Shown piece after piece: positions 1-10,299 of a stretch of DNA of 64,000 nucleotides. The number at the start of each line of letters is the position of its first letter. Position 1 is the first letter of the stretch. Both the position numbers and the translations under genes were made by a program. A model generated the notes under the pieces. It was given only the letters and a program-made list of their open reading frames with translations, did no database searches and was not told where the DNA came from. The stretch comes from Diphasiastrum complanatum (taxonomy: Eukaryota > Streptophyta > Lycopodiopsida > Lycopodiales > Lycopodiaceae). The stretch is taken from assembly GCA_029204225.1 (NCBI GenBank), contig CM055102.1:51614039-51678038 (forward strand), written 5' to 3'.

Positions 1-960
1 TCAAGTCCCTCACATGACTATGCATGCCAATATCCCTCCAAGTGAACCTGTGAGATCTTCTATGGCCCAAACCATGATCTGCACCTTGTCATCACTGAAA
101 TCTGCATCCCTGATGCAATAGTGATATGGCAAATTGACTTGACTTACCCAAAATAGGTAGGTGAAGTATATCTCTTTGATGACAAACTGATACACTGCTC
201 CACAGCTAAAATGACTTGATCAAAATTGACTTACCAACTGCAAAACCAAAAATCATCACACTCACAACTCTCCAAGAGTCTCCAAAGTGTGATTATTGAC
301 CCATTCTTCAACCTCTGCATGTCCCACACACAGCTCATCCAATAAAGTCCGCTATCTTGCCCAATGGGTCCAACTGGCACCACCTTGCACTTTCATCACC
401 TGTGACCACCAAAATGTGTGTACCTCCAAGCTAACCCATATTTCCCTCTGAAAGAAAAATTTCTAAGCTATAGATGTGTGTGAAAATGCAACTATCACTA
501 GACTCGACAATGTCACTGCCAATCATACCTGTGAGAGCGTTCTCCCAAAACGCCACCTGACGTTGGTTGGTTCTAACCCCAAGAGTTGAACCTGATCACA
601 AGAATTTTTTACCTGTAACCGACATACCATGCCTACCTCTCACCTGTGATTGCTTGCCCTCTCAAAATTGTCGCCAATGATGAGTAGTCACGTCGCCAAA
701 CTGCACTTTCATTGCCAAAACTAGCTTTCTTCACACAATTCCACTACCATTCACCCCCATACTGCATTTACCGCCTCGAAACGCCTTGTTACCCTGTCAA
801 GAGTAAGTAATAATGATTCCAAAGCGATAATGCCTCATTGTATCGCCCTGTAGCAGGTTTCACCAGCCAAAAATTGCCCCAAATTTGGCCCTACGGTACC
901 CAAATAGCAAATGTAGCCCATCACTAGGTCACTCGCACTCCGCTCGATAGGATGGTGACG
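1..960. other. unassigned sequence, no supported gene
   Basis: No reading frame here shows a recognisable domain. A reverse-strand frame of about 60 codons (10-195) is free of stops but has no motif I know. The remainder is interrupted by stops on both strands. It may be the upstream part of the broken gene that follows, or older repeat debris. I see no promoter or RNA gene. Confidence 0.4.
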
Positions 961-968
961 AAAATTCT

Positions 969-2435
969 TTGAAACACCTTTCTCTTTGCTCTGTGACGTT
1001 GCTCTGTCCGCTGGCTCTGAGCAGCCAGTTTCAGGGGTCATTTTGGCCCAAGAATGGCCAAAAATTCTATGATATAACCTATGAAAAAGTGAATGGCAAA
1101 ATAATCATAGTACTTAAGTTAGATGAGTTAGAAATTGTGAAAGGGCAGAAGATGGAAAGGGTTAATATAACTCTCATGAATGGTGCTCTATCACAAACAG
1201 AGAACCAAGAAGATTTCAAATTTAGTGTCCAGTTAGAAAATGATGTATGGTGGTTGGCAGCGTTTCAGGTAACTAGCCTCATTATTACATTACATTTATT
1301 GAATAGTATTAATACATTGTAAACTAAGTCTGACTAATTCTTTGGACAGGTGCTGAAAGAGGATAATGATATATTATCATGGATATTCTCAAGGACATCT
1401 TATCCTAGGATCATCAAGGACCATATGGATGGAGGACTTTTCAATGTTCCAAGAGTTGGAGACTTCAATGTTGAATGGCACTTAGCAGGTGATTTGAAAA
1501 CATTGAAATGTATGTACAATGTCTCTCATGGTGCTACATCAAAACACCCTTGTTTGTATTACATGAAAATGGCAAAAGATGTAACTAGGAATACAGGAAT
1601 TACTAGAGAATATGCAGATCCAAACTGGAAGCCTATGCTACCTATCCCCTTAAAAAATGTGCATGTTTGCACTCTTCATGCAGAAGTTAGATTAATAGAA
1701 AAGATCATTTATCTTCATATAGTTTTTGCTTGGAATACTAAGCCAGCATCATTAGCAAAAGAAGCTATCTCTCGGTTAGAAGATGTTTTATCAAAAGCAG
1801 GACTCCATAAAGGACATGTCAAATTCAAAAAGATGAAAAGCTTTCAGGAAAGAATGGGAACATGCCAACTAAGCCAAGCATAGGAGGAGCAAAAGCACGT
1901 CGTTTTCTATCAAATCATACTAGTAAGGCTTCTATATTCAACACTCAGTTTGGACAGATATTATTGTTGCCACTTAGGACTTCGAGAAAGACGGCAAAAC
2001 CAGAGTACTAAAAGTTGATGTATGGAAAAAGCTTAATAGTATGATTGCTATTTTAAGAAAAGAAAAATACTCTGATATCGATAAGAAAGCTGTTTGTTAA
2101 TGCAATATCAAAAGCATGGGGAGAAGATCACATCACTCATTACATGGTTAGTACAAAATTTTCAAAATGCTTTCAAATCTTCATATATATATTTAGATCC
2201 AAACATAAAACTAACATTATGATTTTGACATGTGCAGTACATACTAAGAGATCATTCAGCATTTTTTGCAAATACATATGGAAGCTTGAGTGTATGGTCA
2301 TCACAAGGGATGAAGAAGTCACACTGGCAAGCACAAGCAGCATTTCATCGAAATACGCAACATGGAGGAACCAATGAAAAACGAAACTACATTTGTCAAT
2401 TGTTTCAGTGGTTCTACCACAGTGTTCAGATTTGA
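969..2435 (+). pseudogene. broken two-intron gene of an unidentified, possibly transposon-encoded family
   Basis: Three coding blocks join in phase across two intron-like gaps with GT-AG ends. Intron 1 (1,269-1,349, 81 bp) lies between ...WWLAAFQ and VLKEDNDILSWIFS. Intron 2 (2,147-2,237, 91 bp) lies between ...EDHITHYM and YILRDHSAFF. Notable motifs are EWHLAGDLKTLKCMYN, VHVCTLHAEVRLIEKI and, in the last exon, SLSVWSSQGMKKSHW followed by NTQHGGT and LFQWFY; the frame stops at 2,435. The block around 1,860-2,100 needs a frame change and has stops, so the copy is dead. I cannot name the family. A conserved QG-x-x-x-x-H motif before a short TxHGG motif recalls uncharacterised transposon-associated proteins, but that is a memory-based impression. 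The start is uncertain; credible coding begins near 1,040. A second fragment of the family is at 59,597-59,797. Confidence 0.5.
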
Positions 2436-2626
2436 CATATAACAAAGTCCACACAATACAACAAGTTTAGAAAAGCATGCAAGTTCATACAAGGAGAGTT
2501 CACTAAGCCACTTGTTAGAGAAAAGTTTGATAAGTCTAGATCAAAGCTTTCTGTACTTAAAGTTTGTTGACTTTAAAACTATGTATATGACTATATAAAA
2601 AGTGGACTCTACTTTAAGGAAGAGAG

Positions 2627-2839
2627 TTAGAATTAAAATAGAATCATTGTGTTACTGTATTGTGGGTCCTACGTCAACGACAACCTGGGTCATGCATGGA
2701 TTGCTTGAGTGAAGAACTATATGTACAATGTATTTTCATTTTGAGAAATACAGTTGCTACGTGAGCTTGGTGTGGAGAGTGTTTTCTGTCTGTGTTACTG
2801 TGTAGCATGATATGTGTTCTTGTTCGAAGCAAATTCTAA
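2627..2839 (+). repeat. short copia LTR (copia L family), forward copy
   Basis: This 213-bp segment begins TTAGAATTAAA and ends GCAAATTCTAA, so its termini are inverted repeats (TTAGAATT/AATTCTAA). A purine-rich tract (AAGGAAGAGAG) directly precedes it, as a polypurine tract precedes a 3' LTR. The same sequence, reversed, forms the split LTR at 38,386-38,413 plus 44,845-45,090, where a tRNA-Met primer site follows it. The copy at 45 kb has about 56 extra bases. No clear target-site duplication flanks this copy. Confidence 0.65.
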
Positions 2840-2844
2840 GTGCA

Positions 2845-3780
2845 ACATGCTTGAAATCATGTGATGCCTATAACAAAGGCAAGATGTCACATATACCATT
2901 CACCAATGACTCTTTCATAAAGAACTCCTAGAACTGGTACACTCTGACATCTGTGGACCATTTGATGTGGTCTCCCTGGGAGGTTCAAAGTACTACATCA
3001 CTTTTATTGACGACTTCAGCAAGTTTGCAGCTGTGTACTTTATCCACAACAAGTCAGAGGCTTGGACAAATTCACAGAGTTCGTAAATTGGACTGAGAAA
3101 TGGATTGACAAGAAAAGGTGAAGCAGCTGAGAACAGACATAGGAGGAGAATACGTCTCCAAATGCTTTGTAGAGTTTTGCACCAGCAAAGACATACTTCA
3201 CTTGAAGACTACAGCCTACACACCACATCACAATGGTGTGGCAGAGAGGAGAAATCAGACTCTCATGGAAGTTGCGAGATCCATGATGGCCTACTCAAAG
3301 GCATCAAAATTTTGCTGAAGCAGTAGCTACAACCAACTACCTGCAGAACAGGACAGGTAGATCCAGTGTTGCACATACCACGCCACACGAGGTTTGGTGG
3401 GGCAACAAACCAAGTCTGACACATGTGCGCATTTTTGGATGCGTCGCATACACCCACATTCCAGACCAAAAAAGAAAGAAGCTGGATGAAAAGGTGAAGC
3501 AGGGATTCCTCGTAGGATATGATGTTCATTTATCATACTACATGATCTACATGTCTAACAACATACAAATCAAGACTGTCAGAGACGTCAGATTTAATGA
3601 GTCAAAGACAATGGCTGACGAAGATCCAGTTGGCTACGAAATCCTGACCAGAGGCTATTATGACCTACCAACATCTACGGAGGGAGCGGACACTGAGCAC
3701 CCAGAACAAGATGCTCAAATTCCAAATGGATATAGTGACTGTTCAAACGACGAGCAGCAAGGCACACATCTGGTACTCAG
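2845..3780 (+). pseudogene. Ty1/copia integrase fragment
   Basis: Shifting frames encode a copia integrase core. First catalytic Asp region: LELVHSDICGPFD (about 2,930). Second: LRTDIGGEYVS (about 3,125). Glu motif: NGVAERRNQT (about 3,235). These are followed by the usual RIFGCVAYTHIP and KQGFLVGYD motifs (3,425-3,520). At least two frameshifts (near 3,065-3,110 and 3,315) inactivate it. Reverse transcriptase is absent because the reverse chromovirus LTR begins at 3,781. It follows directly on the LTR at 2,627-2,839, so the primer site, gag and protease that should separate them are deleted. Confidence 0.8.
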
Positions 3781-4293
3781 TGTCATGTGCCAAATCTCAA
3801 GCAAATAGCAATTACAATGGAAGTAAAGCTAAGAGCAAGAAAAGTACAAAGCATTCAAGATAGCATATCCATAGAAAGCTAGAAACAATGAGATCTCAAT
3901 GGAATCACATTAGTAATGAAAAGAAGAGCACAAAGCAATGTAAATGAGCATGGATTCATGTAGATAGGGCACATGAGACCTAGCAATGGAGATCCATATG
4001 GCTCACATTCACAAGGAAGCTAGAAGTTCTCACTTGCAAATGAGCCAAAAGATTCACAAAATGATGTCTCTTGCCTAGTTATAGACAATGCTCTTACTTA
4101 ACTAAACATAACTATCTTGAATAATAGTTAACCCTTGTTAAGCATTATTTAGCCTACATTGGGCCCTTAGTGGCCTATTATCCTTTTTAATTACTTTGAA
4201 GTGCCTAAAGAGGGAACCGCCTTGTTCTTAAGGCTAATAGCTCCTTTTGGGCCTACAAAGCTTACAATGAATATTCTGATGCATTACATGACA
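3781..4293 (-). repeat. 3' LTR of a reverse-strand Ty3/gypsy chromovirus
   Basis: The 513-bp segment is bounded by perfect 8-bp inverted termini, TGTCATGT at the left and ACATGACA at the right. On the reverse strand a purine tract (AGTAAGGGGAG) lies immediately before it, as expected for the 3' LTR of the chromovirus to the right. Its left edge cuts the copia integrase fragment at 3,780. I could not find a matching 5' LTR at the other end of the element. Confidence 0.7.
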
Positions 4294-4361
4294 CTCCCCT
4301 TACTTAAACATTTTTGTCCTAAAAAATGAAGGCATCTGCCTAGTAGCTCTAGGGATACATT

Positions 4362-5800
4362 TCAAATTGTATCGATGGAGAATGTCGTTTCCAACAGCTT
4401 CATGGTAATAGTCGTGGCCACTTTTGAATGAAGGAGCTGTTGACCCAAGATGTCTTCATCAGGAAGATAATTCCAATGAATTAGATATTGCTTGATTAAC
4501 TTCCCATTTCGCAATACCTTGTCCGGATATCCAACGATTTTGGCTGGTTCCAGAACCATATGATCATGATCCAACGGTGGTAGAGTAACAATTGCAGATA
4601 AGTGTTCTCCCAAACTCCTCTTTAGAAGAGATACATGGAATACATGATACATACGGGTTGTTGATGGTAGATCCAGTTCGTAATTCAACTCCCCAAGCTT
4701 CTTCACAATTTTGAAGGGTCCATAAAATCTGGGAGCCAACTTTTCGCTTTGAGTTTTCTTCAGCTTAGTGTATCTATAAGGTTGTAACCTTAAATATACA
4801 TAATCCCCTTCAACAAAATCACGGAAAGTCAGTTTTTGTCAGCATATTGCTTCATTCATATCTGAGCTGCTTTAATGTACTCTCGATTGGCCCTCAAAAT
4901 ATCATTCATGTGCTGAACCTGGTCCACAACTGCCGGAACTACAACCTCTGACAAATCCGCACTAATGGGTCGTAATGGTTCATGGCCATATAATGCAAAG
5001 AAAGGCGTCATACCGATTGACACATGTGGAGTGCTGTTATAACAAAATTCGGCGAGATACAACCAATCGACACACTTTGTCTGATGATCCAAAGCAAAAT
5101 GTCGCAAATAACACTCCAAGCACTGGTTAACCCTTTCCGTTTGCCCATCAGTTTTTGGATGAAATGATGTACTTAAGCACAATTTAGTGCCCAACTTGTC
5201 CATTAAGACCTTCTAGAAAGTGGACATAAATCTACTATCTCTGTCACTCACTATCTCTTTTGGTATACCGTGTAACTTGAAGACATTCTTCAGGAATATT
5301 TGTGCTACTTGGGCTGCACTATCAGCAGTTTTATAAGGTAGGAAATGTGCATATTTTGTAAGCCGATCCACCACCACATAGATACCATCATATCCCCCAG
5401 TTGTTGTTGGCAAAGAAGGCATAAAATCCATGCTGATACTCGTCCAACGCTGTGTGGGGATGGATAGCGGATGCAATAAGCCTGGTTGCTTCACATGTTC
5501 CACCTTATTCACCTGACAAGGAATACATTCTTGCACGTACGTGTATATAGATTTCTTCATACCAGCCCATTTGAATAGCTTGCGGATGGTTTGATATGTC
5601 TTCAAAATTCCACTATGCCCAACACCTGGAGATGAGTGTAGCTTATATAACACTTGCGGAATGAACTTAGATTTAGGAGCAAGCACAACTCTAGAATTGT
5701 CATACAACAATATTTGTCCTTGTTTCCTATAACGAGGATGAACATCTGAGTTGGAAACTTGAGTTTCCTCCCAAATCTCTTTCAAATCTAAATCCTCCAT
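4362..5800 (-). pseudogene. chromovirus integrase with chromo-like C-terminus
   Basis: The zinc-binding N-terminus shows HSSPGVGHSG and then CIPCQ (HHCC type). The core has WTSISMDFMPSLP (first Asp), IVSDRDSRFMS (second Asp) and STSFHPKTDGQTERVNQ (Glu). The C-terminal module continues from APRFYGPFKIVKKLG to a tail with AKIVGYPDKVLRNGKLIKQY and IHWNYLPDED, which resembles the chromodomain of plant chromoviruses. Frames break near 5,205-5,215 and 4,740-4,856. In the family this enzyme inserts the cDNA and the chromodomain biases target choice; this copy is inactive. Confidence 0.85.
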
Positions 5801-5814
5801 ATATTCTGCTTCAT

Positions 5815-6305
5815 TGTCTTTTATTCAATCTGCACTCAATGCAGTTATTGCAGAGATTGTGCCGAATCTCAATTTTGACCAAACATTCTGTGCTCATCCA
5901 TTAGAGGATGATCCAAAATTTTGTTTTGATGTTCCGCCAAGTATGCCACATATTTCTCTGTAGATTCCGAAGATGCATTCATCTGCAAAGTTCATATTCT
6001 CGATAATGCATTTGCAACCACATTGTCCTTTCCTTTTAGATATTCAATGTTAAAATCATAAGATTGAACCTGTGATAACCATCTCTTCTGCTTGTCATTC
6101 AATTGCTTTTGTCTCAAGAAATATTTTAGAATATGATGATCACTTTTAATCAAGAATTTAGAACCATATAAATAGTGTCACCATTTCTTAAGAGCATGCA
6201 CAATTGCCAGCATCTCCTTATCATGAGTAGGATATGACGCTTCCTTATCAATGAGTTTCCTACTTTCATAAACAATGACTCCATCTAATTGGCTCAAAAT
6301 AGCTC
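5815..6305 (-). pseudogene. chromovirus RNase H remnant
   Basis: Reverse-strand frames encode GVIVYESRKLIDKEASYPTH, KEMLAIVHALKKW, a stop, then FLIKSDHHILKYFLRQKQL and YLKGKDNVVANALSR. These are the diagnostic blocks of gypsy RNase H, including the terminal ADALSR-like motif before integrase. Stops interrupt it. It lies between RT (to the right) and integrase (to the left) as expected. Confidence 0.75.
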
Positions 6306-7689
6306 ACAATCCTATGCCACTGGCATCCACTGTAACCATTAAAGGTAAGCTGAAATTGGGCTGCACTAGTAACGAAGCTGTTACCAATGATTCCTTAAGA
6401 GCTTCGAAAGCCATCTGAGTTTTTGCATTCCATTCAAACTTGTCCTTTCTCAGAAGATGGGTAAGCGGTGCTGCCATTTTTGAGAAGTTCTGAATGAATC
6501 TTCTATAATATGATGCTAAACCCAGGAATCCTCTCAATTCTCTGATGTTGTTAGGTGAATTTCAATTATTGATTTCCTCAATCTTCTTTTGGTCCACCTT
6601 GATTCCCTCCTTGGACACAATATGTCCCAAGTGTTCCACCTCATCGTGAGCGAATTCACATTTGGTTATCTTTGCAAACAACTTGTATTCTCAAAAAATA
6701 CTTAAAACTGTATCCAAATGTTTCGCATGCTCTTCCATGTTCCTACTATATATCAGGATGTCGTCAAAGAATACCAACACAAACAAATAAAGGTAAGGTT
6801 CAAAAATTCGATTCATAAGAGCTTGAAAAGTGGCAGGAGCATTAGTTTATCCGAACGACATAACTTTGAATTCATAATGTCCCCTGTCAGTTTGGAAAGC
6901 TGTTTTATGCTGATCCTCTTCTTTGACCTTAATTTGATGGTATCCTGAACATAAATCTATCTTTGAAAAAATGCTAGCTTCCTTTAACGCATCCAACAAA
7001 TCATCCACTCTAGGGATTGGATATTTGTTTTTGATGGTCACTTTGTTAAGAGCTTGATAATCAATACACATCTTGACATCCTTCTTCTTAACTAGCAACA
7101 CGGGAGAGGCAAAAGGTGATTTACTTTGAGCAATAAATTCTTGTGAGAGTAACTCCTGAACCTGTTTATGGACTTCTTCTTTTTTGGCCTTTGATAGTCT
7201 ATAAGGTGGTAAATTGACCGGTTTAGTCCTCGATTCCAATTCAATGGGATGGTCCACAAATCTGGTAGGAGGTTCCCCTTTGGGTAACTGATCAACAAAC
7301 ACATCAGAAAATTTACCCAAGATCTTCCAAAATTTCGGATCCTTCACACTTTGTTTTACCTTGGCCAATGGTTTTGTTTTTACTTCCTTGATTTGTCCTT
7401 CAACTTCTTCAATCCTGAGCACAAACATTTTCACATTTGATCTAGACAGCCTTTGAGCTTTCTCTACGAAAATCAGCTGCAAAGTTGAACGTGGTTGAGT
7501 AGCTTGAACGATGTGTAGTTCAAATTGGAGTTCTCCTTGTCTGAAGCTCATCAGTCCTTGATCGAAGTTGATTGTTACATTTCCCAAGGTCTTAAGCCAT
7601 TCCACCCCTAGTATAACATCAATTGGACCCAACTCCACAATATGGAAACTCGTTTTAAGAGTATAATCCTCCATTTGTAATTTCACCAC
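6304..7689 (-). pseudogene. chromovirus protease tail and reverse transcriptase
   Basis: The right half (6,847-7,689) is open for 280 codons. It has the protease tail motif [12 protein letters not shown], then RT blocks [49 protein letters not shown] and [15 protein letters not shown]. The frame is then lost. The YxDD region reads as VFFDDILIY in another frame near 6,760. The thumb (LGHIVSKEGIKVD, then [15 protein letters not shown]) lies at 6,480-6,640. At least two frame changes and a stop near 6,560 make it non-functional. Confidence 0.85.
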
Positions 7690-7786
7690 TGGGGTGGGGT
7701 GATGTTATTACAAGGAATGGTTACTCCATTGGCAATCTGGACTCTCATCTTATCACAACAATCCAAAGATGCTAATCCACAGCTTC

Positions 7787-8254
7787 TTAATGACCTACTA
7801 TTAAAGAAGTTATGCGTACTACACTATCTATTAAGCAAAATACTTTCCTTCCATTAATTAACGCTTGCACACGGAAGGTTTTGTTAGAATGGGATCCATT
7901 GAAAGCATTTAAAGATATGTTCAATAGTTTCACTTTTTGATCCCTCCCAATGGATCTTTCCTGCTCTCCATGGTCTGATTGATGGTTTGGTGATTCCTCA
8001 TCAGATGAGCTGTCTTCCTTTCCTTCATCACTTTGCGGCGGCTGAGTGTCAATGACATTCTCTGAAAAAGTGCTAGCATCATCTTTGTCATCTTCAACAA
8101 TCAAGAAAATTCTTGCAAACTTAGCTTTGTCACATTTATGCCCTGGTTTCCATTTTTGCTTACAAGTGAAACATAAGCCTTGCTGCCGTAGTCGATCTAT
8201 CTCTGCATTTGATCTAACAATCTTCACCTCTGGCTTGGCCTCCATGTTGCTCAC
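7787..8254 (-). pseudogene. chromovirus gag zinc knuckle and protease N-terminus
   Basis: The reverse-strand frame carries LCFTCKQKWKPGHKC, the variant knuckle of plant chromoviruses. An acidic linker rich in D, E and S follows, then the start of a retropepsin: RVQALINGRKVFCLIDS. The catalytic D-S/T-G reads D-S-V, so the conserved Gly is lost. The rest of the protease continues in another frame from 7,689 downward. Confidence 0.75.
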
Positions 8255-8284
8255 TTGTTTCTTACCACTATTCTTCCTATCAGC

Positions 8285-9393
8285 TTATTTAACTATCAGG
8301 TACTGGAGGATTGTGTTCCTTTCCTTATTATGTCGATGGATATCAGAATTCCGTTCAGCTTCTCGTCCGTTAACTTCATATCTGGGTGCTCCTGATTTAC
8401 TTGACCACCTAACAGCATATCCAGGCCAAATTTTAAGAGCCACCCGCATAACTTGATCGAGATCAGTACAAAAACGTGATGCTACATCAGCTCCAATATC
8501 CGGCTGTAGTCCTTGTATATATCTTTGTAACTGATCTGCATCAGACACTGTGGGTAGTTTAAGAGTTAGACTCCAAAAATCGAAGTTATACTCTTGTATT
8601 GAACTCTTCTGACGTATCCTTGTCCATCTTTTAAAATTGTCATCATCTTGGAATGGTCTTCTGAAGGTCTCAATACAAGCATTCTTAAATAACGGCCAAT
8701 TAGTTCGTGCATTACATTCCTCCATTGATAACCTATTCTCCCTCCGCTTCCACCACTCATAAGCTGCTTCTTCAAAGTGGATTGTAGCGAAAGTGATTTT
8801 ATCTCGGTCATCTCTATTGAATAGAGTAAAGTAACGATCTAATTTATCCAATCACTCCTCAATGTCAAGGGTCTTAATGTCACCGTTGAATTTTGGAATG
8901 GCTATCTTATCCTTGTACTCCGAGTATCAAAGTGGTTCCGTTGTTCATGAAGTCTCGTGGAGTGTTGCACTCATTGTTCGGACATGCCCCTATCAATTCC
9001 AAGTCAGATTGGGTATTCAGTATTAGTCTGTAATACCTGTTTTCCCTTGTCCATGTCAATTTTTCGTACATCCTGGGAAGATGTTACATTTTGTGATGAA
9101 GATGGTAGTCGGAACGATGTAGATGGCTCATTAGATCTCTGATCAGCTCCCGCTAGTTTGTCTTGCCTACCAGCTAGGCTATCAAACAATTTGTCCCATT
9201 TCGCCTCATCAGCAAGTCGATTTCTTTCCATTGTTTGCAGCATTGTGACTATCAGATCTTGAGTAACTTGCATTTTACTTAGTATGTTTTCTTGCTAGTT
9301 TGAAACCTGCAATTCTTCCATCATTTCATCAGTAGGCAAATTGTCTTGAGGTGGGTTATTTTTATCCACTGTTTGTTTTCCTTTACCACCCAT
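8285..9393 (-). pseudogene. chromovirus gag (capsid) remnant
   Basis: The likely original start is the Met codon at 9,391-9,393 (MGGKGKQTVDKNN). A frame through 9,004-9,273 contains a short helical stretch; the capsid domain at 8,285-8,851 has LDRYFTLFNRDDRDKITFAT, EEAAYEWWKRREN and a PLFKNACIETF motif typical of retrotransposon gag. Stops at about 9,295 and 8,850 and a frame change split it. In a live element it would form the virus-like particle. Confidence 0.75.
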
Positions 9394-9599
9394 TCTGAAG
9401 TGTTATAGCAGTAATTTGGATAGTCTCGGTGAATTTGTTTTTTCGGTCTGAGCACTTTTCGTTTTGCTCAAACAAAGAAGTTACGAAAGTTAAAGAAAAA
9501 CTGGTAAAATGGATTATATACAACTTAGAGGGGAGGGTATTAAAAAAAAAAAATTACAAATTGAATTAGATAATCCTTTATATTCCATGAAACGTTCGA

Positions 9600-10200
9600 G
9601 TGCTCGAAGAAGAATAGAATGAACCGTGAATTCGGCGAAAGGTATTCCACGAAGGGATGTATTCGCGAGGGGGGGTGGGGGTGAATTCGGGGAAAGGTGG
9701 GTGTATTCGCCGGGACAGGGCAGGGCCGTAGGGAGCGGATTCGTGAGGGAGGGGGCAAGGGATTCGCGAGGAGGGAAATTTGCGAAGGCTGAGGATTCGC
9801 GTGAAGGCAGGGGGGCGTTGCAGGTGAATTCGCGAGGCAGCACTCGTGGAGAAATCGCGAGGGTGGGGGCAGAATTCGCGGAAGATGGATTTGCAGGTGC
9901 CAGTCTCCAGAGAGTAATCGCAGGAGAATTCGCGGAGCAATCGTGAACACCAAAAGAAATGGCCAAGAACTCGTAGCTGAAATCAGGGAATTCGTCGTTG
10001 CCTTTTGCCTGAATTCGTGAAGAAGTAGTGTATATTCGCAGGCAGGACTCTTGAAGAAATCGCGTGGATTCACAGGGCAGGATTCGTGGAGAAATCGCGT
10101 GGATTCACAGAGAGGAAATGAACTCACAAGGAGAATTCGCGCGGAGGATTCGTGGAGGAGAAGTCGCGGAAATCGCCTCTGAAGTCGCGAACTCTTATGG
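9600..10200. repeat. GC-rich array of degenerate GATTCGCG / GAATTCGCG motifs
   Basis: About eighteen copies of a core ATTCGCG, ATTCGTG or ATTCACA recur every 20-40 bp across 600 bp, embedded in G-rich sequence. Inside it a 35-bp unit is repeated in tandem: GAAATCGCGTGGATTCACAG starts at 10,056 and again at 10,091. It lies just upstream (reverse strand) of the chromovirus gag start, so it may be a leader or promoter of that element, or unrelated filler. Open frames across it are by-products of its composition. Confidence 0.6.
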
Positions 10201-10273
10201 GGGGGCCGCTTTTTTTTTCTTTTTATTTATTTTATTTTATTTTAATTTGTTTTTTCTTAGGGTTAGGGTTAGG
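10201..10273. repeat. T-rich tract ending in three TTAGGG-like units
   Basis: A T-rich run (10,211-10,256) is followed by TTAGGGTTAGGGTTAGG (10,257-10,273). The hexamer is not the usual plant telomere heptamer. Read on the reverse strand, AACCCTAACCCTAA resembles the telo-box of plant promoters, which would suit transcription toward the motif array. Confidence 0.4.
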
Positions 10274-10299
10274 TCTGGACTAAGATTCAAATTCTAGGG

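Larger units (their letters stand above)
4294..9393 (-). mobile_element. decayed Ty3/gypsy chromovirus, internal region
   Basis: Read on the reverse strand the order is gag, zinc knuckle, protease, reverse transcriptase, RNase H, integrase and a C-terminal chromo-like domain. That is the order of plant Ty3/gypsy chromoviruses; the RT and chromo-like tail resemble the Tekay/Reina side of the group (inference). Numerous stops and frame changes break every domain. The 3' LTR is at 3,781-4,293. No 5' LTR or tRNA primer site is visible near 9.4-10.3 kb, so the 5' end is deleted or too diverged to recognise. Confidence 0.85.

Noticed and set aside
9514-10127. Overlapping reverse-strand frames of 120-195 codons
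   Set aside because: They are translations of the GC-rich ATTCGCG array; several frames are open at once and show no domain.
10257-10273. Interstitial telomere repeat
   Set aside because: Only about three units and the wrong hexamer for most plants; more likely a telo-box-like motif or chance.
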